From: Phycisphaerales bacterium
GTDB taxonomy: Bacteria > Planctomycetota > Phycisphaerae > Phycisphaerales > SM1A02
Length of the DNA stretch: 64,000 bases
Assembly (NCBI GenBank): GCA_030748575.1
Contig: JASMLR010000001.1
Coordinates: forward strand, 197,900-261,899
Direction of reading: 5' to 3'
Each line of letters opens with the position of its first letter. Position 1 is the first letter of the stretch. The notes beneath the pieces are model-generated. The model made no database searches, was not told the DNA's origin, and saw only the letters and a list, made by a program, of their open reading frames with translations. Positions 62,681 to 64,000 of this stretch are shown here, one piece after another. A program made the translations under genes and the position numbers.

Positions 62681-64000
62681 GTGCCGTCAGTCCGAGCGTC
62701 GCGGCGAGTTGCCGCCCCCAGTCCTCGGTCGCGTCGAGATGGCTGCGGTCTTCGTCGCTCAGATCCGAGTCTGCTCGAGTTGCGTTCAGATGCTCAAGCC
62801 AGTCTGGCCACGCCACCTGATCGCGGCCCGGCGGTGCTGCCAGGCGGGCGGCGCACCGCTCCCGCCACCGCCGCCGTTCCGTATCGTCCAGCGTGTCCGG
62901 GAAGTTCCGGGCTCGGTAGTGCAGAAGCAAGTCGGGGAGGCGGCGATCCGTCAAGGTCCGTTCGAGTCCTCGAAGTTCTTCGGGAGCGGCAGTGGAGATG
63001 GCCTCGCACTGCCGTCGCTGGGCATTGTCGATGAACCCTTCGTAGAGCATGTCGTCCGCATCGGTGGGCGGCGGGAAGTCGCGTGTAAACGCCACCGCGA
63101 TGCGGTCCGCGAGATCTGCAGGGGCCTTTGCGAGCATGGCATAGTGTCGGCGGCATGCGTCAAGATCAAGGCCGATTCGGGACGTGTCTATCGACGCCAT
63201 CAACGGCTTGCTCGCTTCGAGCACGAAGGGGGCATGGTTGCTCTTGATGCCCTTGAGGGCGAAGCGTTCGACGCCTTCCGGGAGGTCGTCCCTGCTGACA
63301 AAGGTCCGCGCGTGGATCGTGTCCGGATCGGCCTCGAGCAGTTCGGTCGGATCGTGCCGCAGGTCCCAGGCGATGAACTCCTTCTTGTTCTTCGCATCGC
63401 GTGAAACGACGTGTACGAGCGAGGCGCACCCGACTGCGTTGGGAATCTTCGGCGAGACGTGCAGCAGAGGCTTGCCGGACGTCAGCCTCGCCTGCGCCAC
63501 CTTCGTCTCGGTCAACTCCATCGCCGAGGCCCAGAGGCGGGGTTGTCGATCACGCATCAAGCGTGCGAAGTCGATCGACGCTCGGACGTCCGCGAGTGCA
63601 TCGTGCGCGCCGCTGTGTTCGATGCCGTTTGCGGGCGCAAGCATGTCCAGTTTGAAGGCGGGCGAGCCATCGGTTGGCGCGATCGGCATGTTCGACCCGG
63701 CCCAGTTGTCATCGACGTAGGCGGGCCACACGATGCCATCCGGCCGGAGTGCATAGCACGCGCGGGCGACGTCGATCAGATCCCAGAAGCGGCAGCCGGC
63801 CTGCCAACTGTGCGAGTACGGGTCCAGGAAGTTTCGCCAGAATCCGAAGCGGCTCACCGTCTCATCGAATCGAATGCTGTTCCAACCCAGCGAGGTGGTG
63901 CCGGGCGTGTTGAATTGTCGGTGAATCTCACCGAAGAAGTCCCGTTCGGTCTGGCCCTCGACCGCGGCGTGCTGCGGCGTGATGCCCGTGATGAGCACGG
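62670..64000 (-). CDS. sbcB: Exodeoxyribonuclease I (SbcB-like), partial at window edge
   Basis: TTSLGWNSIRFDETVSRFGFWRNFLDPYSHSWQAGCRFWDLIDVARACYALRPDGIVWP; EHSGAHDALADVRASIDFARL; KIPNAVGCASLVHVV. Confidence 0.85.
   Translation of the reverse strand, partial: VLITGITPQHAAVEGQTERDFFGEIHRQFNTPGTTSLGWNSIRFDETVSRFGFWRNFLDPYSHSWQAGCRFWDLIDVARACYALRPDGIVWPAYVDDNWAGSNMPIAPTDGSPAFKLDMLAPANGIEHSGAHDALADVRASIDFARLMRDRQPRLWASAMELTETKVAQARLTSGKPLLHVSPKIPNAVGCASLVHVVSRDAKNKKEFIAWDLRHDPTELLEADPDTIHARTFVSRDDLPEGVERFALKGIKSNHAPFVLEASKPLMASIDTSRIGLDLDACRRHYAMLAKAPADLADRIAVAFTRDFPPPTDADDMLYEGFIDNAQRRQCEAISTAAPEELRGLERTLTDRRLPDLLLHYRARNFPDTLDDTERRRWRERCAARLAAPPGRDQVAWPDWLEHLNATRADSDLSDEDRSHLDATEDWGRQLAATLGLTAPTG

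Overview
High-GC bacterial chromosome segment of about 64 kb. It is densely coded with short intergenic gaps and many 1-4 bp ATGA/GTGA/TGATG start-stop overlaps. I saw no rRNA, tRNA, CRISPR array, transposase or phage genes, so it looks like an ordinary chromosomal backbone with lineage-specific secreted-protein loci. The mix of secreted proteins with a C-terminal dockerin-like D-x-D-G-D-G...LLxxWGPC tail, PEP-CTERM-like tails, an ECF sigma/Ser-Thr-kinase pair and many pseudopilins suggests Planctomycetota (Phycisphaerae-like); this is inference only. Recognisable genes: tandem secreted S1 peptidases, IMPase, SolA-like oxidase, M43-like metalloprotease, PhoX/DUF839, DAG kinase, ECF sigma + kinase, pheA, two MFS transporters, recQ, secreted agmatine-deiminase-family protein, ytoQ-like, greA, ppx/gppA, 4x[4Fe-4S] ferredoxin, cardiolipin synthase-like PLD, ftsQ-like/ddl/murB/murC, NtrC-type regulator, DDAH, metallophosphoesterase-LamG, a minor pseudopilin cluster, two lptF/G-like permeases, fliW, csrA, CGL/CBS, GspG-like pseudopilin, ruvB, rnd, groEL, groES, asnS, a B12-binding-like protein, a trHb operon and sbcB. 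The best candidate for something undescribed is a five-gene groE operon: a degenerate receiver-domain gene overlaps groES by 4 bp, and two small 75-aa ORFs with a shared motif lie between groES and groEL. Other second-look items: a 795-aa secreted protein with six dispersed L-[ST]-x-x-Q-like motifs, a six-cysteine module shared by secreted proteins at two loci, a structured leader before a B12-fold protein lacking the canonical His, and a perfect 9-bp dyad upstream of a GspG-like pilin gene. All calls were made by reading sequence and translations; no database search was run.
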